Shown here piece by piece: positions 17,757-26,067 of a stretch of 64,000 nucleotides of DNA (the first letter of the stretch is position 1; each line of letters opens with the position of its first letter). The translations under genes were made by a program, and so were the position numbers. The stretch is from an uncultured Collinsella sp. (lineage in GTDB: Bacteria; Actinomycetota; Coriobacteriia; Coriobacteriales; Coriobacteriaceae). The notes beneath the pieces were generated by a model, which worked only from the letters and a program-made list of their open reading frames with translations, had not been told where the DNA came from and made no database searches. The DNA lies in the NCBI GenBank assembly GCA_958433005.1, contig CAUAWV010000004.1:11530-75529 (forward strand), in the 5' to 3' direction.

Positions 17757-18155
17757 ATGGCGCAATCTCAGAACAGCACGGTCGATCTGGCAACGCCGGC
17801 AACCTGCCTGATGGGGCTTACCAGTCACGGTAACGTGATGGTGGGCAATAAGGCGTTTGAGTACTATAACGAGCGTAATCCCGAGGATTATATCCAAATC
17901 CCGTGGGACGAGGTCGACTATATTGCCGCCGAGGTTTTGCGCGGCACCAAGAAGATTACGCGTTTTGCCATCTTTACCAAAGAGAATGGCCACTTTACGT
18001 TTTCGACGCGCAATGACAAGGAAACGCTTCGCGCGGTGCGTAAGTACATTGACGAGGACAAGCTCGTTCGTTCGCCCGACTTTATCGATGTGACGGCCAA
18101 GGGCGCCAAGAGCATCCCCTCCGTTATCAAAAACCTTTTCCACAAAGGCAAGTAG
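17757..18155 (+). CDS. DUF956 family protein (ManO-like), 132 aa
   Basis: DUF956 proteins are encoded at the end of mannose-PTS operons and are thought to modulate the transporter. Here MGLTSHGNVMVGNKAFEYYNERNPEDYIQIPWDEVDYIAAEV and the later FAIFTKENGHFTFSTRNDKETLRAVRKYI match that family, whose fold is pleckstrin-like. ATG 17757 is used because it gives the conserved N-terminus; GGAGGG is 11-12 bases upstream. Soluble, no membrane segment. It is separated from EIID by an attenuator-like hairpin. Confidence 0.85.
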   Translation: MAQSQNSTVDLATPATCLMGLTSHGNVMVGNKAFEYYNERNPEDYIQIPWDEVDYIAAEVLRGTKKITRFAIFTKENGHFTFSTRNDKETLRAVRKYIDEDKLVRSPDFIDVTAKGAKSIPSVIKNLFHKGK

Positions 18156-18165
18156 TCATTAAAGA

Positions 18166-18187
18166 GCGCCCCCTCAAAGTGGGGCGC
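18166..18187 (+). terminator. Hairpin after DUF956 gene
   Basis: GCGCCCC (18166-18172) pairs with GGGGCGC (18181-18187). Weak as a terminator because no T-run follows. The left side matches part of the repeat at 14501-14556. Confidence 0.4.
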
Positions 18188-18208
18188 AGTCTCCCATGTG
18201 GCTCGATC

Positions 18209-18381
18209 GGGAAAGTGCATCCCAGTTCGAGCGTCGATTCCGGGATGTAGTTTCCGGAACGGGGTCGTTTGGGAAACCGTGTCCCGTTTCGAGCCGAAAT
18301 TCTGGGTCACAGTTTCCCAGCGAGGTCTCATGGGGAAAGTCTGACCCAGAATTTGCCTGGATAGTGGGACGCACTTTCCGG
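18209..18381. repeat. Cluster of six alternating GGGAAAGTGCATCCC-type repeats
   Basis: Units, alternately forward and reverse: 18209-18225, 18241-18257 (reverse), 18271-18286, 18301-18319 (reverse), 18331-18350, 18365-18381 (reverse). The consensus is GGGAAA(G/C)(T/C)G(C/T)(A/G)TCCC with C/T-G variation in the middle. Neighbouring units can pair as hairpins. A related cluster lies at 42800-42938. Spacers are 10-20 bp and not conserved, so this is not CRISPR. Confidence 0.8.
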
Positions 18382-18460
18382 AGGGCTGTTCCACCGCAAC
18401 TTCGAAGAGTGGGTATACGCTGCATTACAGCGGCGTAAATCTGCTACACTAATACAACAT

Positions 18461-18536
18461 GCCTCCGTAGCTCAGGGGATAGAGCACCGCTCTCCTAAAG
18501 CGGGTGTCGACGGTTCGAATCCGCCCGGGGGCACCA
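18461..18536 (+). tRNA. tRNA-Arg (anticodon CCT)
   Basis: Full cloverleaf: acceptor GCCTCCG/CGGGGGC (18461-18467, 18526-18532; one G-U), D arm with GCTCAGGGGATAGAGC, anticodon stem CCGCT/AGCGG with loop CTCCTAA giving CCT, T arm with GGTTCGAATCC, discriminator A and encoded CCA. Its 3' part from 18491 is the left attachment site of the island. Confidence 0.97.
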
Positions 18537-18538
18537 GA
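18491..18538 (+). repeat. attL of the tRNA-Arg island (48-bp core)
   Basis: Starts TCTCCTAAAGCGGGTGTCGA and ends GGGGGCACCAGA; identical to 32120-32167. The tRNA stays intact because the element supplies the 3' half. The hairpin CAGGTCAG/CTGACCTG (18546-18576) just inside the element replaces the tRNA terminator. Confidence 0.93.
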
Positions 18539-18668
18539 AAAATCGCAGGTCAGGAGTTAATTTTGCTTCTGACCTGTTCTGGTTTTAGGGTTAAGAACTG
18601 CTTTTGTTTGTAAATCTGGTAAGTAAATAATTTAACTTACCGAGTTTTCCACTGAAAACAGGAAATCA

Positions 18669-18827
18669 CCATTTTGGGGATAAAAAGTTTTCAACAGCCG
18701 TTAGTCGGTTCCATTTTGGTGAAGCGCTTCCTCAATTTGGGTAAAAAATTTCACCATTTTGATGATTCGGCTGCTTTGAGTTTTTGATAAAAACGCCTGT
18801 TCAGAAGCTTGCGCAATACCCATTTTG
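18669..18827. repeat. Four direct CCATTTTG repeats
   Basis: CCATTTTG occurs at 18669, 18711, 18754 and 18820, usually as CACCATTTTGG or CCATTTTGGTGAA, in an AT-rich gene-free region just inside attL. Such repeats could be arm sites for the integrase/excisionase or for a replication/partition factor. No gene lies between 18539 and 19077. Confidence 0.5.
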
Positions 18828-18864
18828 GTGAAACCAATTAATAGAGAAATATACTATAAAGATA

Positions 18865-19041
18865 TAGGGACGGCGATGCCGTCCTCTTCGCTCGCGAAGC
18901 TCGCTGCGCGGCCACGTACCGTGTCCTTGCCGCCGGCTACGCCGCCGATAAAGAATAGGGACAGCGATGCTGTCCCCCTTCGCTCGCGAAGCTCGCTGCG
19001 CGGTCACGTGCCGTGACCTTGCCGCCGGCTGTGCCGTCGAT
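18865..19041. repeat. Tandem duplication of an ~85-bp GC-rich unit
   Basis: Copy 1 (18865-18949) and copy 2 (18956-19041) both read TAGGGAC-GCGATGC-GTCC, then a CTTCGCTCGCGAAGCTCGCTGCGCG hairpin-prone stretch, then CTTGCCGCCGGCT. They differ at about ten positions, several of which are compensatory in the first hairpin (GACGGC/GCCGTC against GACAGC/GCTGTC), implying that the stem itself is maintained. Confidence 0.7.
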
Positions 19042-19077
19042 TGATTCGCTCACTGCGTTCGCTGATTGATTGATGGA

Positions 19078-19326
19078 CTAATCCGTTTTCTCAGTCACAC
19101 CAGTCATGAGTGCAGCGATTGTCATGTCGAATCCGTTAGCAATTTTACAGAGGTTAGAAAGACTGACATTTCTTCGTCCTACCTCTATCGAGGCGTAGTA
19201 AGACCTGTCCATGCCGATGCGATTCGCAAATTGTACTTGAGAGTAACCAGACTTTGATCTTAATTCTTTGCAGCGTAGACCAAAGGATCGTTGTAGCGGC
19301 GAGATATCCATGACAAAAAGAGTCAT
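19078..19326 (-). CDS. XRE-family helix-turn-helix regulator, ~82 aa
   Basis: Small repressor-like protein: FGLRCKELRSKSGYSQVQFANRIGMDRSYYASIEVGRRNVSLSNLCKIANGFDMTIAAL is a complete XRE/Cro HTH domain with the usual Q-x-x-x-A and Y-x-x-I-E-x-G-R-R positions. It resembles restriction-modification controller or element-maintenance regulators. The start is uncertain: ATG at 19326 (used) or 19311, or TTG 19347, and none has a good Shine-Dalgarno. A 10-bp-arm inverted repeat directly upstream is a likely operator. It is divergent from the CAP-domain surface protein gene, which it may control. Confidence 0.85.
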   Translation of the reverse strand: MTLFVMDISPLQRSFGLRCKELRSKSGYSQVQFANRIGMDRSYYASIEVGRRNVSLSNLCKIANGFDMTIAALMTGVTEKTD

Positions 19327-19329
19327 GGA

Positions 19330-19364
19330 TTGTTGTATAAAAGCCAACGGACTATATACAACAA
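19330..19364. promoter_or_regulatory. Probable operator of the XRE regulator
   Basis: TTGTTGTATA (19330-19339) is a perfect inverted copy of TATACAACAA (19355-19364) with a 15-bp spacer. It sits immediately upstream of the XRE gene and ~85 bp before the surface-protein gene. Confidence 0.55.
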
Positions 19365-19448
19365 TCCCTGTTAAGGCGCATAATTATCTCTATTGGAAAG
19401 CACTCTGATGCCCAGTCGGATAGGGCACGGAAAAGGAATGGAATAGCA

Positions 19449-22400
19449 ATGACTCAGGGAAAGCATTTCGCTGCCGGCGGCGATCACTTCGCCACACTGC
19501 CAAACAAAAAGATTCACACTCCGAAGGGGATCGCGCGTCTGACCGTCACCGCGGCGACCATGGCCGCCATGACCGGATCGAGCCTCATCTCACCGTTCAC
19601 GGCATTCGCCCAGACCGGTGACGGGGGCACGCAGCACCCCGCCGTGATGTCGCCGATCGCCGCCCACGCCGGCGCGGCATCCGGTACCGGCACGAAATCC
19701 GTCGCACAGACCATCGCGGACCTGCAGAAGGCAGTCGACGAGGCGAAGGCGAAGGAGGACGCCGCCAAGGCATCCTACGATGAGGCCGCCGGTCCCTACA
19801 ACGAGGCGGCTTCCGCCCGCGACCAGGCCAAGGCATCCTACGATTCGGCAGTCAGCGCCGGTACGGCCGCCGACCGAGCGGCAATGGACGAGTACGCCCG
19901 TCAGGTCGCAGAGGGCAAGGACGCCGCCGATGCCGCCGGCAAGGACCTCGAGCAGGCGAAGGCGGGTCTCGCAGACGCCAAGGCAGATGCGTCCGAGAAG
20001 GACGAAGCGTACCAGTCCGCCATCAAGGCGGCCCAGGACGCTCAGGACGCCCTCGATAAAGCCAAGGCCGATGCCGTAGGCGCCACCCCGGAGGCTATCC
20101 GTGCCGCCGAGCAGGCCGTGCGCGACGCCACGGATGCCGTGAGCAGGGCACAGGCCGAACTCGACAACGCCAACGCGACGCTTGCCGATGCCCAGTCCAA
20201 GCTGGTTGCGGCCCAGTCTGCAAAGGATTCCGCCGATTCCGTTCTCGCCGCAGCCCAGCAGAACAAGGACACGGCGGATGCGAAGGCCGCAGCCGCCAGC
20301 GCCGCCTACGAGAAGGCGAAAGCAGACCTCGCCGCAGCGGAGGCCGGTGCGAGCGGTCCAGAGTATGATGCGGCAAAACAGAAGGTCGCGGACGCAGAGG
20401 CAGCCCTCGCTGTCGCACGAGCGGCACAGTCCCAGTGCGAGTCCGAGCTCGAGCAGGCACAGTCCGCTGCGGCAACGGCACAAGCCGACCTGAATGATGC
20501 CCAGACGGCTCTCTCCGTAAAGCAGCAGGCCGCGGCCGATGCCGAATCCGGTGTGAACGCCGCCCAGTCCGCTCTCGATGCCGCGATCGCCGACCTCGAT
20601 GCGGCCAAGCAGGCGAATGCCGACGCCGTCGCCAAGCTGGACGCCGCGAAGCAGACTGTCAAGGACGCCGAGTCCGCCAAGGCAGCCGCCGACGTAGAGC
20701 TCGCGAACGCCAAGGCCGCAAAGGATACCGCAGACGCCGCCGTGACCGACGCCCAGCAGAAGGTCGACGAGGCACAAACGAAGGTGGATCTCGCAGACGC
20801 GCAGCTCAAGCAGGGAGCCATCGGTTTTTTCAAGGCCATGGGTGCCGATTCAGCCATCGAGATCATCCAGAACTGCACGTACAAAGACTACACCGAGATC
20901 GGAAACAGTCTCGACGCAACGGGCCTTGAAAACATGCTTTCGTCCATCACGGTCATGAAGAACGTGAACGCCTACCGTAAGTCCGTCGGCCTTTCCGAGC
21001 TTGAGGTAAGCTATAAGCTCATTGCGGCAGCGATTGCAGATGCAAACTATTCGACGAAAAATGTAGAGCATGCCCAGCAGTTCGATGTCGGTGAAAACCT
21101 TGCCTGGAGCTATCGCGACCCCTGCAAGGCCTGGATCTATCAGGAAAAGGATCTGTTTGACAAGACTGCAGCATCCCTTGGTGCGACGAATCTTTCCGGA
21201 AAGGACGCCTACGACTTCTGGTACGCCAACCAGGACAAGTTCGATTACTACCGTATCGGTCATTACATGAACATCATCAACCCTGACTATGCTGTCATGG
21301 GATGCGGTCTGAACGATGACACCCGTTTGACGTTCTCGCTCACGCTGCAATACGGCGGTTGGGCCGGTTCGGGCTGGAATACCGGAGCCATCTCCGTCGA
21401 CGAGTACGAGCAGAAGCTGACCTCCTACATCAACGGCCTGAAGAACGCCAAGAGCGCACTCGACGCAGCCAAGGCCGATCTCGCAGCCAAGCAGCAGGCA
21501 GCCACCGACGCCGCTGAAACCGTCCAGCAGAAGCAGGACGCAGCGGATTCCGCACAGGCAGATGTCGATGCCGCAAAGCAGGGTGTTGCCGATGCCCAGC
21601 GTGCCGTCGATGCCGCAAAGGCTGATCTCGCATCCAAGCAGCAGGGCGTCACGGATGCCCAGACCGAGCTTAATGCGGCGAAATCGGACCTCGATGCCGC
21701 CAACGCGGCAGTCGATACGGCAAAGTCGACCGTCCAGCAGAAACAGGTCGCCTTTGATGCCGCCAACGCAGCCGTAACGGCCGCACAGACCAAGCTGGAT
21801 TCCGCCAAGGCGGACACCGAGGCCAAGCAGCAGGACGTCACGGTTGCGAACGCCGATCTCGCGAAGTTCTTCCAGGACGTCGCCGACGCCAAGAAGGCGC
21901 TCGATACAGCAAAGAGCGTCCATGACGCGGCGGCAGCCGATCAGGTCGAGAAGGCGACCGTCCTCGCCGCCGCCGAGCAAAAGGCGGACGCCACCGCACG
22001 CGCCCTCGCGGATGCCCAGCGTGCCGTCGATGCCGCAAAGGCCGACACCGGCGTTGCCGCCGACAGGCTTACCGGCTCCCAGACCGATCTCGATGACGCA
22101 CAGTCGAACCTCGACATCCTCACCGATCTTGCCGCGAAGCTCGCAGAGTCACAGCAGCGCGAGCAGGATGCAGTAAAGGCCGTCAATGACACCAAGGTCG
22201 AACTCGATGCCGCGAAGGCTGACGCCGTCGCCGCCGAGTCCCTGGTCTCCGCCGCCGAACAGGCGAAGGCGCAGGCAGACGCCAAGCTGTCGAAGCTGAA
22301 CTCCATCGACGCCGGCGCGGCGATCGCTTCCGGCCATGACGCGAACGCGGATGACGCCCTCAACGCGCTTTTCGCCGCAGCAGTCGAGGCACGTGCCAAG

Positions 22401-22748
22401 GTCGCGCCCGCCAAGGCCATCCTGGACGAGAAGCAGGCCGCGGTGGACGAGCTCCAGCCCGGCTATGATGCGGCGCTCGCCGCCTACGAGCAGGCGAAGT
22501 CCGACCGCATCGCGGCGGAGCAGGAGCTTTCCGATGAGATCGCACGACAGGAGGCAGAGGAGGCCGCAAAGCAACAGGTGGCATACAGCCCGAAGCATCT
22601 CGCCGGCACGGAGACCGCCCAGCCCGGCAGCCTCGCCCAGACCGGCGACCGCACGGGCCTCATCGGCGAGACGTTCGCCATCGGCGGTACCGTCCTTGTG
22701 GCAGCCGGCATCTTCCTCGATCAAAAGAAGCGCCGCGAGCAGATGTAA
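19449..22748 (+). CDS. Cell-wall-anchored coiled-coil surface protein with central CAP domain, 1099 aa
   Basis: Long N-region then a hydrophobic signal (about 30-58, ending FTAFAQTG). Residues ~85-470 are Ala/Lys/Asp-rich heptads (coiled coil) such as AADAKADASEKDEAYQSA. Residues ~495-640 form a CAP/SCP-PR1 domain: MKNVNAYRKSVGLSELEV, HAQQFDVGENLAWS, then VMGCGLNDDTRLTFSLTLQYGGW. A second coiled coil runs ~660-1030. The end has a sorting signal: SLAQTGD (variant of LPxTG, near 1061), hydrophobic helix, KKRREQM. Its role is probably adhesion or surface interaction. CAP placed between two coiled coils suggests a stalk-presented domain. Codons differ from the host core (more ATC/TCC with CAG/AAG repeats), fitting island cargo. 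A terminator follows. Confidence 0.88.
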   Translation: MTQGKHFAAGGDHFATLPNKKIHTPKGIARLTVTAATMAAMTGSSLISPFTAFAQTGDGGTQHPAVMSPIAAHAGAASGTGTKSVAQTIADLQKAVDEAKAKEDAAKASYDEAAGPYNEAASARDQAKASYDSAVSAGTAADRAAMDEYARQVAEGKDAADAAGKDLEQAKAGLADAKADASEKDEAYQSAIKAAQDAQDALDKAKADAVGATPEAIRAAEQAVRDATDAVSRAQAELDNANATLADAQSKLVAAQSAKDSADSVLAAAQQNKDTADAKAAAASAAYEKAKADLAAAEAGASGPEYDAAKQKVADAEAALAVARAAQSQCESELEQAQSAAATAQADLNDAQTALSVKQQAAADAESGVNAAQSALDAAIADLDAAKQANADAVAKLDAAKQTVKDAESAKAAADVELANAKAAKDTADAAVTDAQQKVDEAQTKVDLADAQLKQGAIGFFKAMGADSAIEIIQNCTYKDYTEIGNSLDATGLENMLSSITVMKNVNAYRKSVGLSELEVSYKLIAAAIADANYSTKNVEHAQQFDVGENLAWSYRDPCKAWIYQEKDLFDKTAASLGATNLSGKDAYDFWYANQDKFDYYRIGHYMNIINPDYAVMGCGLNDDTRLTFSLTLQYGGWAGSGWNTGAISVDEYEQKLTSYINGLKNAKSALDAAKADLAAKQQAATDAAETVQQKQDAADSAQADVDAAKQGVADAQRAVDAAKADLASKQQGVTDAQTELNAAKSDLDAANAAVDTAKSTVQQKQVAFDAANAAVTAAQTKLDSAKADTEAKQQDVTVANADLAKFFQDVADAKKALDTAKSVHDAAAADQVEKATVLAAAEQKADATARALADAQRAVDAAKADTGVAADRLTGSQTDLDDAQSNLDILTDLAAKLAESQQREQDAVKAVNDTKVELDAAKADAVAAESLVSAAEQAKAQADAKLSKLNSIDAGAAIASGHDANADDALNALFAAAVEARAKVAPAKAILDEKQAAVDELQPGYDAALAAYEQAKSDRIAAEQELSDEIARQEAEEAAKQQVAYSPKHLAGTETAQPGSLAQTGDRTGLIGETFAIGGTVLVAAGIFLDQKKRREQM

Positions 22749-22756
22749 AAGCGAGT

Positions 22757-22794
22757 CGGGCGTTGGATATCGGCTAGTGTCCAACGCCCGGTTT
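22757..22794 (+). terminator. Terminator after the surface protein
   Basis: CGGGCGTTGGA (22757-22767) pairs with TCCAACGCCCG (22780-22790), followed by GTTT; short T-run. Confidence 0.65.
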
Positions 22795-22813
22795 CATGGA
22801 CGGGGAGATCGGT

Positions 22814-23458
22814 GTGAGAACAAAGGCTATTATCGTTGCGCTTCTGGTGTGCCTTTCGGCACCTCAACTTGGATGTGCCAGCGTTGCAAAGCAAGGAAGC
22901 GGCTCTACGGAAAGGGCCGCCACAGCGGTAAAGAATAAAGACAAAAAGAAGCCAAGCGAAGAAAAGGCGACGCAAACCTCTGGAACCAAGTCCGAGGAGA
23001 AGAAAGAATCCGACGACAAGGACCAGAAGTCCGATGACTCCAAGAAGGAGGATAACAAGTCTTCCGATTCCTCGAAGTCGGACAGCAAGGGCGATTCCTC
23101 CCAGTCCAAGCAGAATTCCGGCAATTCGCAGGGCTCTGGCAGCAACAATTCCTCTTCCAACGGCGGTAGCCAGAAGAAGTGGGTTGCCGAGCAGGGCCAC
23201 TGGGAGACTGATTACAGCCAGGTCTGGGTGCCGAATGTGGTATATACGCGTCATGAACGTTACATTTGTAGTGCATGCGGTGCATCTTTCGATTCTATAG
23301 CCGCTTGGTCAGCTCATAGTGACGCAATGTGGGAACAAGGTCAAGACCATGGAGCATATATCAATGATTCGTATACTACCTCTGAGGACCAGGGACATTA
23401 TGAACAGAAGGCTACGGGGCAGCATTGGGTCGTCGATGTTGCCGGTCACTGGGAATGA
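22814..23458 (+). CDS. Secreted Ser/Lys/Asp-rich protein with Cys2-His motif, ~214 aa
   Basis: GTG 22814 (MRTKAIIVALLVCLSAPQLGC) is chosen because GGGGAGA precedes it. The signal peptide ends at a cysteine but the lipobox (QLGC) is poor. Residues ~25-125 are low-complexity Lys/Glu/Ser/Asn, likely a wall-spanning spacer. The C-terminal ~90 residues carry WVAEQGHWETDYSQVWVPN, YICSACGASFDSIAAWSAH and a final WVVDVAGHWE; the CxxC with two downstream His looks like a small metal-binding motif, and GHWE occurs twice. Similar tails occur in surface proteins of Coriobacteriia, with no known role. Located after the CAP protein with a terminator between; a strong terminator follows. Confidence 0.65.
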   Translation: MRTKAIIVALLVCLSAPQLGCASVAKQGSGSTERAATAVKNKDKKKPSEEKATQTSGTKSEEKKESDDKDQKSDDSKKEDNKSSDSSKSDSKGDSSQSKQNSGNSQGSGSNNSSSNGGSQKKWVAEQGHWETDYSQVWVPNVVYTRHERYICSACGASFDSIAAWSAHSDAMWEQGQDHGAYINDSYTTSEDQGHYEQKATGQHWVVDVAGHWE

Positions 23459-23509
23459 TGGACATATGTTCCTCTCCTCTTCCGTTCGGTGAATTTTTAT
23501 TTATTTGTG

Positions 23510-23534
23510 GGCGGCCGGTTCGGCCGCCTTTTTT
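23510..23534 (+). terminator. Rho-independent terminator
   Basis: GGCGGCC (23510-23516) pairs with GGCCGCC (23522-23528), then TTTTTT. Confidence 0.85.
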
Positions 23535-23881
23535 AGACGCCCAATCTGGGAGCAAACGATAGGAAAGCAATCAAACGAGAGGCCGTTCCAAAAGAATCCG
23601 GCGGTGCCGGATGCTTCGGGCAAAACCTTCCGCAAATCGGTAAGGTCTTCCATCAACTTGTTCCAGCCCTCGCCCGGAGTCCGCTGCGCGGTAATGCAAA
23701 CACTCTGCATCCCTCGCATTCGCATTACCGCTCCGCTCTCGCTACAGCGAATCTCTAACACTCAGCATCCTTCGCGTTAAAAATTCGCTTCCGCTCACGG
23801 TCTTCGCTGACACTACGACACCGCGAAGCCTTTCGCTCGAAACGAGGCCTCTCATTTCGTGTCTACGCTGCGCTCCGCCCA

Positions 23882-23990
23882 ATCGCCGTAGCAGGCGATT
23901 GCAAGATGACTGTGGGTGGTGTTTTTGTGGGTCCATCCGGACCCCAAAAACACCACGCCACAGACCTTGCTTATCGCCTGCTACGGCGAT
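23882..23990. other. Candidate oriT: nested inverted repeats upstream of mobC
   Basis: The outer arms 23882-23898 and 23974-23990 are a perfect 17-bp inverted repeat (ATCGCCGTAGCAGGCGA). Inside is an inner hairpin GGTGGTGTTTTTGTGGGTCC with its near-perfect complement at 23939-23955 and loop ATCC. It lies 160 bp before mobC and the relaxase, the usual place for an origin of transfer. The nick site is not identified. The rest of 23535-24151 has no gene; it contains several AGCGAA/TTCGCT short palindromes. Confidence 0.55.
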
Positions 23991-24151
23991 AAGGTTGTTG
24001 TGAAGTTGAAACTTCGCGATAAAGAATCGCGAAGTCGATTCTTCATTTTTGGAACGACGCCAGCCGTTCCTCATCAAAAGGAAAGCGAATCGCATAGCAG
24101 GTTTTGATCGGAGGCCTCTCCGATCGCTGATTCGTTTTCCGAGGAGGAATC

Positions 24152-24694
24152 ATGAGCAGGCTCCGCCCACACACCGTCAAGGCGTCTCTTTCAAATGACG
24201 AGAAGAAAGCCATCACTGCAATCGCAAAGCGACATGAGATGAGCGAGGCGGAACTCATCCGCTTCGTTTTGTGCAATGCCGACGATCTCGATATCGATTT
24301 TGGTTTTTCGGAAATCGCTGACCAGAAATTCCGAACCGATGACATTCACGTCCGGGTCTCGCCGGAAGAAAAAAAGATAATTGAAAGCAATGCTGATTCC
24401 CTCGATATGACTGTCAGTGCGTATGCACGTCGCGTACTGCTCAAAGGGAATGTCGAGAAAATTGATGTCGATCGGGCGTCGATCGACAAGATCTATCACG
24501 AGCTCTTGAAGGAAGGAACGAATCTCAATCAGCTGATGTATTTTGTGAACGCCCAGGGGCTTCCCGCGTACAGCGAGAAAGCTGTTTTCCGCACACTCGA
24601 AAAGGTTTACCAAGTTGGGCGTAAGCTGGACCGTTTCATCGACGAGCTCGAGAAGCGATATTTCGTCGGCGGTGACCAAAATGACCGTCATTAA
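24152..24694 (+). CDS. mobC: MobC-like relaxosome accessory protein, 180 aa
   Basis: DNA-binding accessory protein that helps the relaxase at oriT. It appears to hold two ribbon-helix-helix-like units: VKASLSNDEKKAITAIAKRHEMSEAELIRFVL (10-41) and IHVRVSPEEKKIIESNADSLDMTVSAYARRVLL (65-98). The C-terminal helical part has EGTNLNQLMYFVNAQG, the conserved LNQ-type signature of MobC-family proteins. ATG follows GAGGAGGAA. Its stop overlaps the relaxase start by 14 bases, so the two are translationally coupled. Confidence 0.88.
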   Translation: MSRLRPHTVKASLSNDEKKAITAIAKRHEMSEAELIRFVLCNADDLDIDFGFSEIADQKFRTDDIHVRVSPEEKKIIESNADSLDMTVSAYARRVLLKGNVEKIDVDRASIDKIYHELLKEGTNLNQLMYFVNAQGLPAYSEKAVFRTLEKVYQVGRKLDRFIDELEKRYFVGGDQNDRH

Positions 24695-25880
24695 GCAGAA
24701 GAGCGTTTCGAGTGAACGGTATGCGAAGAACGTCCGTAAATACATCAACGGAAAACATGCGCTTGTGCGCGGTGGCTGGAACATCGAATACAGCGATCGC
24801 TGGTTTTCGAAAATGGATAGAACCAGAAAGGTTTTCCACCACGACAAGCCGTCGAGAGCCGGAGCCAAAAACGTAATCCTGCTACACCAGATCCTCGCGT
24901 TCCTTCCGGAAGAATGCTCATGCAACGGAGGCAAGATGACCCCCGATTCATGTTTGGCCTACGCGGAGCAATGGCTTGCGAGGCACTATCCGCATCAACA
25001 AGTGATTCTCGCGTTGCATGAGGAAAGCGATAAGGCGGGAAAACGGTTCGCGGTCCATATGGCAATCAACCGGACAAACCTTGATACCGGCAAGCGTTGC
25101 GACATCGGCGGTCGCAAGGGAAAGTACGAACGCGCCTCATGGGTCCGCGAACTCGATAAGGACTGGAATCTCGCCCAGCTCGAAAAGGGAAAGAAGAATT
25201 CGAAGATTCGAGATCGACAGCCGCGCGATATTGAAAAGGTGATTGTCGATCGGGGAGAGTACAGTTATAAAAACAATCTGCGCGAGCTGATCCATATTGC
25301 GATCAACGACTACCACCCGAAGAATATGGAGCAGTTCAAAAAATTACTTGCCTCATGGGGCGTAGACATTTTCATCAAGAACAACCGAGTCTATGCGACG
25401 GATCTCGATATCAAGGAGGCCGGCAACCCGAAGTGCACTTTCAACCTGACCCGTCTTGACGGGCGGTTCGCGATCAAGCAGCTCGAGGCGGCCTTCAAAA
25501 ATAACGTGCTGGAAGCAGAGCGAGCCCTTCCATACGAGAAGCGCTGTGAGATTTACATCCAACGGCTTAAGAAGGCGTATTCGGCGTGGGTCGAGCAGGC
25601 GAAGGCGAGCAAGGGCGTCGCCTACAACTCGTTCCCGAAGTTCATCGCACCGAAGTGTGATGACGATCTGCTCGAAGATCCGGCGGTTCGCGATGAGCTT
25701 CTTGCGCGTCGCGGTTACGCAAGGGAGATTCGCAACCGCTACGCCGGCGCCGTTCCCGATGCCGGTGACGACCGCGTTCGCGCCGCGGGCCAGGCGCACG
25801 GCGGCGGCGCTGTGTCGAGGCAGCTGGACGACCGCGTCGTCGACCGCGCTGACTACTCGCGCGGAGACACGCCTCGCTAG
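24681..25880 (+). CDS. Relaxase/mobilization nuclease, 399 aa
   Basis: Cuts and pilots the transferred strand during mobilization. ATG 24681 overlaps mobC; the longer frame start at 24615 is a shadow of mobC. The N-terminal domain has candidate catalytic Tyr residues (SSERYAKNVRKYING), and the histidine motif LHEESDKAGKRFAVHMAINRTNLDTGKR corresponds to motif III (H...H-x-N) of MobA/VirD2-like relaxases. The C-terminal half is basic and helical, ending in an Arg/Gly/Asp-rich tail (VPDAGDDRVRAAGQAHGGG) unlike the rest. At 399 residues it is complete for a small mobilizable element relaxase without a helicase domain. Confidence 0.87.
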   Translation: MTVIKQKSVSSERYAKNVRKYINGKHALVRGGWNIEYSDRWFSKMDRTRKVFHHDKPSRAGAKNVILLHQILAFLPEECSCNGGKMTPDSCLAYAEQWLARHYPHQQVILALHEESDKAGKRFAVHMAINRTNLDTGKRCDIGGRKGKYERASWVRELDKDWNLAQLEKGKKNSKIRDRQPRDIEKVIVDRGEYSYKNNLRELIHIAINDYHPKNMEQFKKLLASWGVDIFIKNNRVYATDLDIKEAGNPKCTFNLTRLDGRFAIKQLEAAFKNNVLEAERALPYEKRCEIYIQRLKKAYSAWVEQAKASKGVAYNSFPKFIAPKCDDDLLEDPAVRDELLARRGYAREIRNRYAGAVPDAGDDRVRAAGQAHGGGAVSRQLDDRVVDRADYSRGDTPR

Positions 25881-26067
25881 TTTTGGAAAGCCTATCGTCG
25901 GTGCCCTAGCGCGCTGCCATCCAGTGCCGATTCTTTCATGCTCGCAATTCGGCGAGGGTGAGGAGTATGAATTGATCGGCGGGAGTCAGCCGCTCTGATA
26001 GAATCGTCCTTGCTGTCGGCAGCACTCGTGCCGGGCAGAGCCCTCCATTTGATGGGAGGTGATGCCC

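Noticed and set aside
18209..18381. Possible CRISPR array
   Set aside because: Repeats alternate in orientation, vary in sequence and have 10-20-bp spacers; no cas genes.
19590..20777. 395-codon Gly/Leu-rich ORF antisense to the surface protein
   Set aside because: Arises from the repetitive Ala/Asp/Lys codons of the coiled coil.
20850..21980. 376-codon ORF antisense to the surface protein
   Set aside because: Same cause; it crosses the CAP domain on the sense strand.
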